Assembly: GCF_030209445.1 (NCBI RefSeq)
Contig: NZ_JARVSD010000007.1
Coordinates: 1 to 64,000 of the forward strand
Length of the DNA stretch: 64,000 nucleotides
From: Promicromonospora sp. MEB111
GTDB lineage: Bacteria > Actinomycetota > Actinomycetes > Actinomycetales > Cellulomonadaceae
Direction of reading: 5' to 3'
In this document: positions 34,173 to 43,183 of the stretch, in pieces
How the letters are laid out: each line of letters opens with the position of its first letter
Numbering within the stretch: the first letter of the stretch is position 1
Program-made: the position numbers and the translations under genes
Notes under the pieces: model-generated
The model's input: the letters and a program-made list of their open reading frames with translations, nothing else
What the model was told of the DNA's origin: nothing
Database searches by the model: none

Positions 34173-35110
34173 CAGCCCTTGACCCCCGAAGATGCAATGG
34201 AATTGATGAAGGACCGTTGGAAGGCCAGGAACAACGCGACCACGGGGATCGTGATCAGCGACGAGTAGGCCATCACCTGGCCCCACGAGATATTCATCTG
34301 GAAGAAGTACTGCAGTCCGATCATCACCGGCCGCAGCTCCTCGCTCTGGACCACCATGAGAGGCCACAGGTAGGAGTTCCATGCGGGCAGGAACGTCAGG
34401 ATCGCGACGGTCGCGATCGCCGGCCCGGACAGCGGCATGACGACCTTGCGGTAGATCGCGAACCAGCCCGCACCATCCATGCGCGCGGCCTCGTCCAGCT
34501 CGCGTGGAATCGAGTCGAAGTACTGGTAGAAGAGGTAGACGGAGAAGGCGTTCGCGACGAACGGGATGATCTGCACCTGGTAGGTGTCCAGCCAGCCCTG
34601 CTTGAACGCCAGGGAGAACCCGTCGGCCTCCAGCGAGGGAAGCTTGTTGACCCACCACAGCAGCGGCAGCGCAAGCGTCTCGAAAGGAACGATGAGAGTG
34701 GCCAGGATCAAGCTCAGGACGACACCCCGCCCGCGCCACCGCAGCCGCGCCAGGGCGAACGCGGCCATGCTGTTGACCAGGATGCCGAGCGCTACGGTCA
34801 CTCCCGAGATGACGATCGAGTTCAGGATGAACTGCCCGAACGGGACGCGGTCGAACACGCCGATGTAGTTGTCCAGGGACACGTCACCGACAGGTAGGAA
34901 GGCCCGCCACGAGCCGAGGTCGGCGAAGATCTGCAGGTCGGGTTTGAGCGAGGAGACCAGCATGAAGAGGATCGGGAACGCGAAGAACACGACCAGCACC
35001 GACCGCAGCACGGTGACGAGGACCGAGCGTCGTCGTGTTCCGTTCGTCTTTCCCCCCGGCGCACGGGTGGTGGCGGCCGGTGTGGTGGACAGGGTGGACA
35101 TGGTGGTCAT
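34172..35110 (-). CDS. Sugar ABC transporter permease, MalG-like
   Basis: A 312-residue permease with an N-terminal cytoplasmic tail of about 35 residues, six membrane segments (first: SVLVVFFAFPILFMLVSSLK) and the ATPase-contact EAA loop LDEAARMDGAGWFAIYRKVV. The ATG at 35108-35110 overlaps the MalF stop (ATGA). Together with the MalF-like partner and the binding protein it imports sugars, here probably fructo-oligosaccharides. No ATPase is encoded nearby; a shared MsiK-type ATPase elsewhere is expected. Confidence 0.94.
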   Translation of the reverse strand: MTTMSTLSTTPAATTRAPGGKTNGTRRRSVLVTVLRSVLVVFFAFPILFMLVSSLKPDLQIFADLGSWRAFLPVGDVSLDNYIGVFDRVPFGQFILNSIVISGVTVALGILVNSMAAFALARLRWRGRGVVLSLILATLIVPFETLALPLLWWVNKLPSLEADGFSLAFKQGWLDTYQVQIIPFVANAFSVYLFYQYFDSIPRELDEAARMDGAGWFAIYRKVVMPLSGPAIATVAILTFLPAWNSYLWPLMVVQSEELRPVMIGLQYFFQMNISWGQVMAYSSLITIPVVALFLAFQRSFINSIASSGVKG

Positions 35111-36054
35111 CCCCTCTCGCGGCTGAGGTAGCGCTGGATCAGGGACACGGCGAGGACCATCGCGAAGAATGCGAGCGAGATCGCCGAGGCGTACCCGGTC
35201 TGCAGCTGCTGGTATCCGCTGCGCACCGCCTGGTAGACGACGGTCGTGGTGCTGTCCAGGGGCCCGCCCTGGGTCATGACGTTGATCTGCGTGAACAGCG
35301 AGAAGGCGGCGATCGTGATGGTCACGAGGATGAACGTCCGGGTCTGCAGCAGCCCTGGCCAGGTGACGTAGCGGAACTGGTGCCACGTACCCGCGCCGTC
35401 GAGCTCGGAAGCCTCGTACAGCTCGGCGGGGATGGTCTGCAGGCCCGAGAGCCAGATGATCATCGTGAAGCCGACCCCCTGCCACACGGACATGAGCATG
35501 ATCGCCGGCATCGCCCAGGTCGGGTCGTTCAGCCAGTCGATGCCGGTGAACCCGCCGAACGTGACCGCCTCCAGGAACCTGTTGATCAGGCCGTCCGGTT
35601 GGTACATGAAGCGCCAGAGCAGGGAGACCACGACCATCGAGGTGACCACGGGCAGGAAGTAGATGGTCCGGAAGAACTGGGTACCGCGGACCTTCGCGTT
35701 CACCAGGACCGCCAGGACCAGGGCGAGCCCGGCCTGTACCGGGACCACCACCACAGCGAAGTAGAACGTGTTGCGCACCGAGGCCCAGAAGACGGGATCG
35801 GTCAGCAGCAGCGCGAAGTTGTCGAGCCCGATGAACTCCGGCGGGCGAGGTGAGATCAGCCGCGCGTTGGTGAACGCCAGGGCGAACGCCAGGACGATCG
35901 GCACGATCAGGAACAGCAGGAACAGGGCGAGCGCCGGACTGATCATCCAGGCGGCGGTCCTGGCCTCTCCCCGTCGACCGCGCGAACGGCGGGAGGTGGT
36001 GACCGAGGCCGCGGGTGAGGAAGCCGGTGGCGAGCTCTGGTGGGTTATGGCCAT
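35107..36054 (-). CDS. Sugar ABC transporter permease, MalF-like
   Basis: A 315-residue permease with a Ser/Pro/Arg-rich N-terminal tail, six membrane segments (first: LALFLLFLIVPIVLAFALAF) and EAA loop YEASELDGAGTWHQFRYVTW. It is separated from the binding-protein gene by 91 bp that contain a perfect hairpin (36081-36116), and is coupled to the MalG gene by a 4-bp overlap. Confidence 0.94.
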   Translation of the reverse strand: MAITHQSSPPASSPAASVTTSRRSRGRRGEARTAAWMISPALALFLLFLIVPIVLAFALAFTNARLISPRPPEFIGLDNFALLLTDPVFWASVRNTFYFAVVVVPVQAGLALVLAVLVNAKVRGTQFFRTIYFLPVVTSMVVVSLLWRFMYQPDGLINRFLEAVTFGGFTGIDWLNDPTWAMPAIMLMSVWQGVGFTMIIWLSGLQTIPAELYEASELDGAGTWHQFRYVTWPGLLQTRTFILVTITIAAFSLFTQINVMTQGGPLDSTTTVVYQAVRSGYQQLQTGYASAISLAFFAMVLAVSLIQRYLSRERG

Positions 36055-36080
36055 GAGGTGAGTTCCTTCAAGCGGGGCGA

Positions 36081-36116
36081 GCGGCTGCGGGCACGACGAG
36101 GCGGACCCGCAGCCGC
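36081..36116. terminator. Intra-operon 11-bp stem-loop after the binding-protein gene
   Basis: GCGGCTGCGGG (36081-36091) pairs perfectly with 36106-36116 around a 14-base loop. Hairpins at this place in sugar ABC operons typically raise the ratio of binding protein to permease by partial termination or 3'-end protection. Confidence 0.7.
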
Positions 36117-36145
36117 TGCCGGGAGGGTGGTCCTGACGGGTCAGG

Positions 36146-37432
36146 TCAGGAGGTGTACCCGCCGTTCTGCTGGATGTCGCGGTCGATGTCGGCGACCGCC
36201 TTGTCGAGGATCGACCGGGGGTCTCCGCCGGCGAGGATGTCGCTGGCCGCCTTCTGGAAGACCGAGGAGATGAACGGGTAGGCAGGCGTCTCGGGGCGGA
36301 CGACGGCGAACTGGTCGGCCATCTCGAGGTAGATCCGGTTCTCCCCGCCCTCGGCGTACGCCGGGATCTCGGCCGCGGCGTCGAGGGTGGCAGGGATCAG
36401 CCCGACGGCGTTGCCATACTCCACGAAGTACTTGGTGTCGTGCGCGAACTCCAGGTACTCGCGAGCACCGTCGGCTTCCTCGCAGCCTTCGGCCAAGGCC
36501 CACTGCCACGAACCCGCGCCGATCTTGGGACCGGTGCCCAGGTCCGGCGGCGGCAGGACCACGGCGTCGTCGAACGCGTCCTTGACCGTGGTGTCAGCCC
36601 AGTTACCTGTGAACAGCAGGCCGCTCTTGCCGTTGACGAAGTCGGCGGTCGAGTCCTCACCGGAGGTCTGGGCCATGTAGCCGTCGTCGACCAGACCGCG
36701 GAACCACTGCGCCCACTCAAGAGCTTCGGGTCCGTTGAGTGCGCCCTCGGCGCTCTGGAAGTCCGAGCGGTCGACCAGGTCGCCGCCGAAGCTCTGCAGC
36801 TGCGGGGAGTAGCCGTAGGAGATCCACTCCCCCGTGCCGCCGGTGCCCATGTCCAGGGCGTAGTCGTACTGCTCGAGGCCGTCGATCTTGGCCAGGGCGT
36901 CCATGAACTCGTCCTTGGTCCACGGCTCCTCGAGGGTCGGCACGCGCACGCCGGCGTCGTCGAGGATCGACTGGCGGCTGTACATGGCCAGGGCCACGTC
37001 GAAGTACCCGTAGGCGTACACCTCGCCGTCGACCCTGCCCAGGGTTCCCTCCAGCTGGCCCTCGAACGTGTCCTCGGGCAGGCCCATCGGCTGGATGTAG
37101 CCGGCCCAGGCCCAGTTGGCGACGTTCGGGCCGTCGACGTCGACGATGCACGGCAGGTTGTTGGACGAGGCGGCCGCGACGACGGCGTCGTTGTACGCGT
37201 CCTGCGGGAAGTCCTGGACCTCGACGACGTACTGGTCCTGGCTGGCGTTGAAGTCCTCGACGATTCCGTTGACGACGTCCAGCTCGGCGTCGTTGCCACC
37301 GGCGTGGGTCCACAGGCTGATCGTTGCGGGTCCGTCGGCGTTCCCGCCGGTCCCCGAGCTGCACGCGGCTAGGCCCGCGACAGCCAGAACGGATAGGCTT
37401 GCCGCGGCGATGCGGCGGTTTCTGCGAGACAA
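36146..37432 (-). CDS. Sugar-binding lipoprotein (extracellular SBP family 1)
   Basis: A 428-residue lipoprotein with signal peptide and lipobox (SVLAVAGLAACSSG, Cys about 24). The mature part is a MalE/type 1 binding protein: ISLWTHAGGNDAELDVVNGI near the N terminus and GLLFTGNWADTTVKDAF in the second lobe. It binds the oligosaccharide imported by the downstream permeases. The gene starts 13 bp after the LacI gene, with GGAGGG in the gap. Confidence 0.94.
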   Translation of the reverse strand: MSRRNRRIAAASLSVLAVAGLAACSSGTGGNADGPATISLWTHAGGNDAELDVVNGIVEDFNASQDQYVVEVQDFPQDAYNDAVVAAASSNNLPCIVDVDGPNVANWAWAGYIQPMGLPEDTFEGQLEGTLGRVDGEVYAYGYFDVALAMYSRQSILDDAGVRVPTLEEPWTKDEFMDALAKIDGLEQYDYALDMGTGGTGEWISYGYSPQLQSFGGDLVDRSDFQSAEGALNGPEALEWAQWFRGLVDDGYMAQTSGEDSTADFVNGKSGLLFTGNWADTTVKDAFDDAVVLPPPDLGTGPKIGAGSWQWALAEGCEEADGAREYLEFAHDTKYFVEYGNAVGLIPATLDAAAEIPAYAEGGENRIYLEMADQFAVVRPETPAYPFISSVFQKAASDILAGGDPRSILDKAVADIDRDIQQNGGYTS

Positions 37433-37445
37433 GGTGCCCTCCAGG

Positions 37446-38570
37446 TCACTTGTTCATGTGGATCGTTGGTGCTGCACCGTCGGATCCGGCGTTGGCCCGC
37501 CGGTCCGAAGGTTCGCGCCGCTCTCCTGGGTCCTGGACCCAGGGGGGTGGCGCAACCGAGTCCCGGTAGATCACCGGACCTCGAAGTCGCGCGGTCGGGG
37601 CGGGCTTCGTCGCCTGCGGCTCCGCTTCGATGCGGTCGAAGAGCTGTTCAGCCGCCCAGACGCCCATGTCGTAGTGCGGCAGCTCGATGGTCGTCAGTCC
37701 CGGGAAGATGCCGTCTGCGACGAACTCCTGGTTGTCGAAGCCCACGACGGAAAGGTCCTGTGGGATGCGCAGGCCCAGCTCTGTCGCTGCACGGTAGACG
37801 CCCATGGCCAGCCGGTCGTTGAAGCAGAAGATCGCGGTAGGCCGCTGGTCGCCCTGCAGTAGCCGCCGTGCTGCGGTGTATCCCCCGCCGGGATCGGTCT
37901 CCGCCGTGACGATCTGCAGGTCGTCGGCGCCGAGACCCGCCTGTGCAGCACGTCGACGGAAACCTTCCTCTCGGCCGAACATGGCCGGGATCTCGTCGAC
38001 GTCATTGATGAACGCCAGCCGGCGGTGCCCCGCGGCCAGCAGCACCTCTGCCGCGTCCTGGCCGCCGGCGACCTCGTCCGGCACGACCCACGGCACGCCT
38101 GGCGCGGTGCACGAGGCGTTGATCAGGACGGTGGGCACTGAGGCGAGCTGCGGCGGCAGCTCGACCTCACGGTGGTACATCGCGGCGTAGAGGATCCCGT
38201 CGACCTGGCGACGCAACAACTCCTCGATCTCCCTGTGCTCGACCTCGCGTTGGTATCCGGTCGAGACCACGAAGACGACGGCGTCACGAGACAGCGCGAC
38301 ATCCTGGGCACCCAGGATCATCTTGCCTGCGAACGGGGTCGTCGCGATCTCGTCGCCGACCAGCCCGATCGTGTTCGACCTCTGGGTACGCAGGCTCTGC
38401 GCCAGCACGTTGGGCGCGTAGCCCAGGCGTACTGCCGCGTCCTTCACGCGCGCCCGCGTGTCCGGATGCACCCGCTTGCCCAGCACGTCGTTCAGGACGT
38501 GGGACACGGTGGTGATCGACACGCCTGCCTCAGCGGCGACCTGCTTGATCGTGACTCGTCGTTGCGTCAT
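37446..38570 (-). CDS. LacI-family regulator of the fructan operon
   Basis: A 374-residue LacI-type repressor: HTH VTIKQVAAEAGVSITTVSHV, hinge YAPNVLAQSLRTQRSNTIGL and effector domain ending with IPQDLSVVGFDNQEFVADGI. A 30-residue basic/Pro-rich C-terminal tail is longer than usual. It is the first gene of the nine-gene operon, so it is autoregulated and its effector is probably fructose or a fructo-oligosaccharide. The ATG at 38568-38570 matches the family start; upstream frame extension has no homology. Confidence 0.93.
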   Translation of the reverse strand: MTQRRVTIKQVAAEAGVSITTVSHVLNDVLGKRVHPDTRARVKDAAVRLGYAPNVLAQSLRTQRSNTIGLVGDEIATTPFAGKMILGAQDVALSRDAVVFVVSTGYQREVEHREIEELLRRQVDGILYAAMYHREVELPPQLASVPTVLINASCTAPGVPWVVPDEVAGGQDAAEVLLAAGHRRLAFINDVDEIPAMFGREEGFRRRAAQAGLGADDLQIVTAETDPGGGYTAARRLLQGDQRPTAIFCFNDRLAMGVYRAATELGLRIPQDLSVVGFDNQEFVADGIFPGLTTIELPHYDMGVWAAEQLFDRIEAEPQATKPAPTARLRGPVIYRDSVAPPPWVQDPGERREPSDRRANAGSDGAAPTIHMNK

Positions 38571-38586
38571 CAGTTGCCCAATCGTT

Positions 38587-38598
38587 TTGCTGCGACAA
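38587..38598. promoter_or_regulatory. Candidate LacI operator upstream of the fructan operon
   Basis: TTGCTGCGACAA is an imperfect palindrome (8 of 12 positions symmetric) 17 bp upstream of the LacI start, just downstream of a candidate promoter. It lacks the usual central CG, so it is only suggestive. Confidence 0.3.
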
Positions 38599-38626
38599 CA
38601 GTGCCCGCCTGGAGCGCGTTCGTCAA
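38598..38626 (-). promoter_or_regulatory. Candidate promoter of the fructan operon
   Basis: A good -35 TTGACG (complement of 38621-38626) is followed after 17 bases by a poor -10 CACTGT (complement of 38598-38603). Position and spacing suit the operon start, but the -10 is weak. Confidence 0.3.
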
Positions 38627-38786
38627 GTCGTCCGTCCGAGCAGAAAGCAGGCCGTCGCGCGCTCGACCCGAACAAGACAGCTAGCGGCGGTTCCGCGGTG
38701 CTTGGCAGAGCCCGACATCGACGGGGAGCTGTTCCAGCGCTCGCGCGGGGGTGTGTTGTGTGACGTCTGCCCGATCGGGGCGCGCC

Positions 38787-38825
38787 AGTCGTCAGGGCGA
38801 TGCCGTTGGCATCGCCCTGACGACT
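38787..38825. terminator. Perfect 18-bp stem-loop terminator of the aldehyde dehydrogenase gene
   Basis: AGTCGTCAGGGCGATGCC (38787-38804) pairs perfectly with 38808-38825 around a 3-base loop. It begins 6 bp past the dehydrogenase stop and isolates it from the fructan operon promoter downstream. Confidence 0.85.
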
Positions 38826-38831
38826 CGCGGG

Positions 38832-40262
38832 TCAGAGCTGGATGGCCTTGACCTCGGTGAACTCCTCCACGCCGGCCCGTCCCAGCTCGCGCCCGGTTCC
38901 GGACTGCTTGTACCCGCCGAAGGGGGCGAGGGGGTTGAAGTCGGCGCCGTTGATGTAGACCTGGCCGACCTCCATTCGCCGGGCGATGCTCAGGGCGTGG
39001 TCCTGTGCGCCGAAGACCGCGCCCGTCAGCCCGTAGACGGTGCCGTTCGCGATCGACACGGCCTCGTCCTCGTCCTCGTAGGCGATCACGGAGAGGACAG
39101 GGCCGAAGATCTCCTCCTGGGCGATGACGGAGTTCGGATCGACGTCGGCGAAGATCGTCGGGCGGATGTAAGCACCGTGCTCAAGGCCGGGAATCCGGCC
39201 CGGACCGCCGGTGACCAGCGTCGCGCCGTCCGCGATCCCGCGTTCGATGTAGGAGTTCACGCGCTCCCACTGTCCCTCGGACGCGAGCGGACCGACACGG
39301 ACGGACTCGTCGGTGGGGTCGCCGACGCTGTACTGCTCCGCCGCAGCCTTGAGCTTCTGCACGATCTCGGCCTGGCGACGCGCCGGCACGAGCAGCCGCG
39401 TCCAGGCACCGCAGGCCTGGCCGGCATTGGTCCACGAGTTGACGAGCGTCTGCTGGACGGCGCTGTCGATGTCGGCGTCGTCAAGGACGATGTTCGCCGA
39501 CTTGCCGCCCAGTTCGAGGCCTACCCGCTTGATCGTGTTCGCCGCGACTGTCGAGATGCGCCTGCCGGCCTGGGTCGATCCCGTGAACGAGATCATGTCG
39601 ACGTCCGGGTGCGCGACGAGCGCCTCGCCCACGACAGAACCCGAGCCGTACACGACGTTGAAGACCCCGGCCGGGATCCCGGCGGCAGCCACGGCCTCGG
39701 CGAGGAACCGTGTCGACAGCGGCGCGAGCTCGGCCGGCTTGAGGACGATCGTGTTCCCGGCCAGGAGGGCCGGGGCGACCTTGGTCATCACCTGCTGCAA
39801 GGGGAAGTTCCACGGCGTGATCGCGCCGACGACACCGACGGGCTCTCGGACGAGCACCGAGTTGCCCACCTTCTCGGTCCAGGCGACATCCGACTCGAGC
39901 TCGGCCGTCGCCGAGGTGACGAGCGCCGGGAAGCCAGCCTGACCGAGCCGGGAGAAAGCGATGGGTGCCCCCATCTCCGCGGTGATCGCCTGGGCGATGT
40001 CCTCGTTGCGGGCGGTGAGTTCTTCTGCGAGCCGACGCAGCAGCGCGGCGCGGTCGGAGGGCTCGACGGCCGCCCAGCCGGGGAGGGCTGCCCGTGCGGA
40101 AGCCACAGCGCGATCGACGTCGGCTGCGGTTCCGGCCGGGACGGCAGCGACGGTCTCTCCGGTGGCCGGATTGATGACGTCGTTCGTGCCGCCCTGCCCG
40201 GGAACAGTCGTTCCGTCGATCCAGTGGCCGTAGGTGCTGAGGTGTTCGTGTGTGTATGTCAT
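38832..40262 (-). CDS. NAD(P)-dependent aldehyde dehydrogenase
   Basis: A 476-residue aldehyde dehydrogenase that oxidises an aldehyde to the acid. The catalytic Cys is in WTNAGQACGAWTRLL, the general-base Glu in GLELGGKSANIV, and the cofactor loop is SFTGSTQAGRRIS. Length is standard. It stands alone, ends at a strong terminator and is divergent from an MFS exporter. The substrate is unknown; a link to the MFS gene (export or detoxification of an aldehyde-generating compound) is inferred. Confidence 0.93.
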   Translation of the reverse strand: MTYTHEHLSTYGHWIDGTTVPGQGGTNDVINPATGETVAAVPAGTAADVDRAVASARAALPGWAAVEPSDRAALLRRLAEELTARNEDIAQAITAEMGAPIAFSRLGQAGFPALVTSATAELESDVAWTEKVGNSVLVREPVGVVGAITPWNFPLQQVMTKVAPALLAGNTIVLKPAELAPLSTRFLAEAVAAAGIPAGVFNVVYGSGSVVGEALVAHPDVDMISFTGSTQAGRRISTVAANTIKRVGLELGGKSANIVLDDADIDSAVQQTLVNSWTNAGQACGAWTRLLVPARRQAEIVQKLKAAAEQYSVGDPTDESVRVGPLASEGQWERVNSYIERGIADGATLVTGGPGRIPGLEHGAYIRPTIFADVDPNSVIAQEEIFGPVLSVIAYEDEDEAVSIANGTVYGLTGAVFGAQDHALSIARRMEVGQVYINGADFNPLAPFGGYKQSGTGRELGRAGVEEFTEVKAIQL

Positions 40263-40473
40263 GCGTCGACGATCGAACGGATCTTCGCGTGGATCCAGGT
40301 TCGGATGATCCGTGGACGCGCAGGCAGGGATGGCGGACCCAGGGGCAGATCGTCCCCGGACAAGCCGGGCCTGGCACCCCCGAGTGGTCGAGAACGAGAC
40401 TGCAGTCGTCATCGAACCAAGAGGTGCTGTGACCTCGAACCGCGCCTGTGCGCACCGTCATCGGAGCTGCCAA

Positions 40474-41850
40474 ATGTCACCTCGATCCGAGCGCTTCACG
40501 CTCCTGATCGCCGTCCTCGCCGGTGCGGCGTTCGTCGCCTCTCTCACCCAGACCCTGGTCGTCCCTGTGCTACCGACCGCACCGGCCGAGCTCGGGGTGA
40601 CGGGCGCTCAGGCGAGCTGGCTGGTCACGGTGACCATCATCGCGGGAGCGGTCGCCAACCCGTTGCTGGGACGGCTCGGTGACCTCTTCGACCGACGCAA
40701 GATCCTTCTTCTCGCGATCGGGGCGTTCGTGGTCGGCTCTCTTGTGGTGGCGTCGGGGGACGGCATCGTGATGCTCCTTGTCGGACGCGGCCTCCAGGGG
40801 ATCTCGGTCGCGGCGATCCCGCTCGGGATCAGTGTCCTCGCATCCGTCGTCCCGCCCCAGGGTCGTGCCCACGGAATCGCCGTCGTCAGCGCGATGATGG
40901 GGGTGGGCGGAGCTGTCGGGCTCCCGCTCGCCGGGGTCATCTCCGAGGCGTGGGGATTCCCCGGGCTGTTCTGGTTCGCGACGGCGATCGGCGCGATGGT
41001 CTTCGCGGCCGTTTGGGTCGTCGTCCCGCCGCTGCCTCCGGCAGCGGCGCGCGGGGGGATCGACCTTCCCGGTGCCGTACTGCTCGTCGTAGGACTTACG
41101 GCGCTCTTCCTCGCGATCAGTCAGGCACAAGGGTGGGGAGTCGCGGCCTTGGGGGTGCTGGCGGCTGCGGGCGTCACGTTCATCCTCTTCGGCCTCGTCG
41201 AGCGTCGGAGTCGTCAGCCGATCGTCGATCTGCGCCTCGCCCGGACTCGGAGCGTCCTCGTGACCAACGTCGCCGGTGTCCTTACCGGTTTCGCCATGTT
41301 CGTCGGCGTTCTCGGGCCAATCACGGTAGCCCAGATGCCGACGGGGGTGGGCTTCGGGCTCACTGTCGCCGTAGCGGGACTGTGCATGCTCCCTGGCGGC
41401 GTTCTCATGGCCGTACTCGCTCCCGTCGCGGCCCGGCTGATCGCGCGAGTCGGCGCCCGAGCGTCGCTGTTGGTCGCCGGAGTCGTCATCCTCGCCGGTT
41501 TCGGCTTCCGGTTTGTTTTCGACGCCGAGCTCTGGCAGCTCATCATCGCGACAACGATCATCTTCGGCGGCGCCGCCGTCGCTTACGCGGTGATGCCCGC
41601 CCTCATCCTCGGGGCAGCACCAGCTCGGCAGGTGGGTGAGGCCAGCGGCCTCAATGCGCTCGCGCGCAACGTCGGCAGCGCTCTCGCCAGCGCGACCTTC
41701 GGTGCGCTCTCCTCGGGGAGTGCTCCGACTGCTGATGGAATTGGCTCGCTCTTCGCTCTTGGCGCTGTGGCTGCGGGTCTGCTGCTCGTCACCACCGTGC
41801 TTCTACCTCGTCTACCGGGCAACACGCTCGACCACGGTGCACGGCACTGA
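40474..41850 (+). CDS. MFS drug-type transporter
   Basis: A 458-residue major facilitator with about 12-14 membrane segments. Motif A is GRLGDLFDRRKILL and there is an early QTLVVPVLPTAPAELGVT segment as in DHA2 proton-coupled exporters. The ATG at 40474 has GGAG upstream, and the protein begins with a short basic tail before the first helix. It is divergent from the aldehyde dehydrogenase. It probably exports a small toxic compound; specificity is unknown. Confidence 0.92.
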   Translation: MSPRSERFTLLIAVLAGAAFVASLTQTLVVPVLPTAPAELGVTGAQASWLVTVTIIAGAVANPLLGRLGDLFDRRKILLLAIGAFVVGSLVVASGDGIVMLLVGRGLQGISVAAIPLGISVLASVVPPQGRAHGIAVVSAMMGVGGAVGLPLAGVISEAWGFPGLFWFATAIGAMVFAAVWVVVPPLPPAAARGGIDLPGAVLLVVGLTALFLAISQAQGWGVAALGVLAAAGVTFILFGLVERRSRQPIVDLRLARTRSVLVTNVAGVLTGFAMFVGVLGPITVAQMPTGVGFGLTVAVAGLCMLPGGVLMAVLAPVAARLIARVGARASLLVAGVVILAGFGFRFVFDAELWQLIIATTIIFGGAAVAYAVMPALILGAAPARQVGEASGLNALARNVGSALASATFGALSSGSAPTADGIGSLFALGAVAAGLLLVTTVLLPRLPGNTLDHGARH

Positions 41851-41983
41851 GCGGGTGGACGCGCACGGCGGTAGCGGACGGACAGGTGGCCGGGACGAGT
41901 CCGAGCAGTACGCCATCGCGTCGACGACGCTTCGCACGTGCCCGGTGTCACCCATCCGTACGGCAGTCCCCTAGGCTGCGCGG

Positions 41984-42808
41984 GTGAGCATGTCGCGTCG
42001 CGGTGTGGTGCGGTCCTCGGACGGCACCACGATCGCCTACCGCACCCATGGTGACGGCGAGCCGGTCGTGCTGGTGCACGGCACCGGGCTCTCGCAGGTG
42101 GTATGGCGCGGGCTCGGGTACGTCGACGCCCTCGCCGGGTACCAGGTCGTCACGCTCGATCTCCGAGGCCACGGACGCAGCGGCCGCCCTTCGTCGCCCT
42201 CCGACTACACCTCGGACTGGTTCGCCGCCGACGCCCTGTCCGTCCTTGACGCGCTGGCGATCCCGCGCGCGCACTATCTCGGGTACTCGCTCGGGGCACG
42301 GATCGGCTTCACGCTGCTCGACACCTGCCCTGACCGCCTCAGGTCGTTCGTCTCGCTCGGTGGGACCCACCGCAGTACCGCCGGAGGTCCCGCTGAGGTC
42401 TTCTTCCCGGACTTCGACGAGGCTCTCCGGCTCGGGGGCATGGCCGAGTTCGTGGAACGGTGGGGACGCCACCGGGGAGCACCGCTCGATCCTCAGACGG
42501 CCCTCGCGTTCAAGGCGAACGACCCGGACGCCTTCCGCGCGGTGCTCGCCGCGATCGAGCAGGAGCCGGGGATACCGCCGGCCCGACTTCGCGACCTGAC
42601 CACCCCGACGCTGCTCCTGGCGGGCGACAGGGACCGAGCCCGGTGGGAGGCCGCCGAGGAAGCGGCGCACCTGATGAGCAACGCCCGAACCGTGGTGCTG
42701 GAGGGCGACGACCACGCGACGACGCTCAGCGACCGCGCACGCGTCGTCGCCCACGCACTCCCGTTCCTCCAGGCTGTCACCGCGGGCGAACCAAGCCTCT
42801 GCCGGTAG
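41984..42808 (+). CDS. Alpha/beta hydrolase
   Basis: A 274-residue alpha/beta hydrolase: oxyanion region VLVHGTGLSQVVW, RGHGRSGRP, nucleophile elbow YLGYSLGARIGF and a C-terminal His in GDDHATTLS. Cytoplasmic, with no signal peptide. GTG at 41984, or ATG two codons later. Substrate unknown; esterase, lactonase or enol-lactonase activities are all possible. It ends opposite the SDR gene with a shared hairpin between them. Confidence 0.85.
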   Translation: MSMSRRGVVRSSDGTTIAYRTHGDGEPVVLVHGTGLSQVVWRGLGYVDALAGYQVVTLDLRGHGRSGRPSSPSDYTSDWFAADALSVLDALAIPRAHYLGYSLGARIGFTLLDTCPDRLRSFVSLGGTHRSTAGGPAEVFFPDFDEALRLGGMAEFVERWGRHRGAPLDPQTALAFKANDPDAFRAVLAAIEQEPGIPPARLRDLTTPTLLLAGDRDRARWEAAEEAAHLMSNARTVVLEGDDHATTLSDRARVVAHALPFLQAVTAGEPSLCR

Positions 42809-43183
42809 ACCGCCAGCCCAAGCCACGAACTCAGGCCACGGCCACGTCTCCCGCAGGTGGGGGCGCAGTACGGCATCCAGCCCGCAAGCACCCTCCGATC
42901 GCTGAACAGGGCGTGGCCGTCCGGGTGTACCGAACCGGCAGGTTGGAGTACACGGTCGGCCGGTGAGGCGCTTGGAATCGCGGTGGGAGGAATCCGGTCG
43001 CCCCCATCAATCGTCTTCGGGCAAGAGACCGGGTGCGGGCTGTCTCCAGGCGAGCCGGCAGCGCAGCAGGGGGCCCGTAGCGGAGTGTGCTGCGGGCCCC
43101 GCTGCTCGTGGTGCTGATCACCGGTCAGCGCAGCGCCGTGACCTCGTCCCGGCGACCTGCTCGCTCGTGAATCGTGGTACGCC
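42809..43183. other. Convergent intergenic stretch
   Basis: About 375 bases between two convergent genes with no supported gene. A strong hairpin lies at 43065-43106. Confidence 0.5.
43065..43106. terminator. Bidirectional terminator between convergent genes
   Basis: AGCAGGGGGCCCG (43065-43077) pairs with 43093-43106 over 13 bp with one bulged G at 43101. It lies between the plus-strand hydrolase and the minus-strand dehydrogenase and can serve both. Confidence 0.65.

Noticed and set aside
40277-40313. ACGGATC/GATCCGT inverted repeat between aldehyde dehydrogenase and MFS genes
   Set aside because: Only 7-bp arms with a 23-base spacer rich in GATC-like words; too weak to call an operator.
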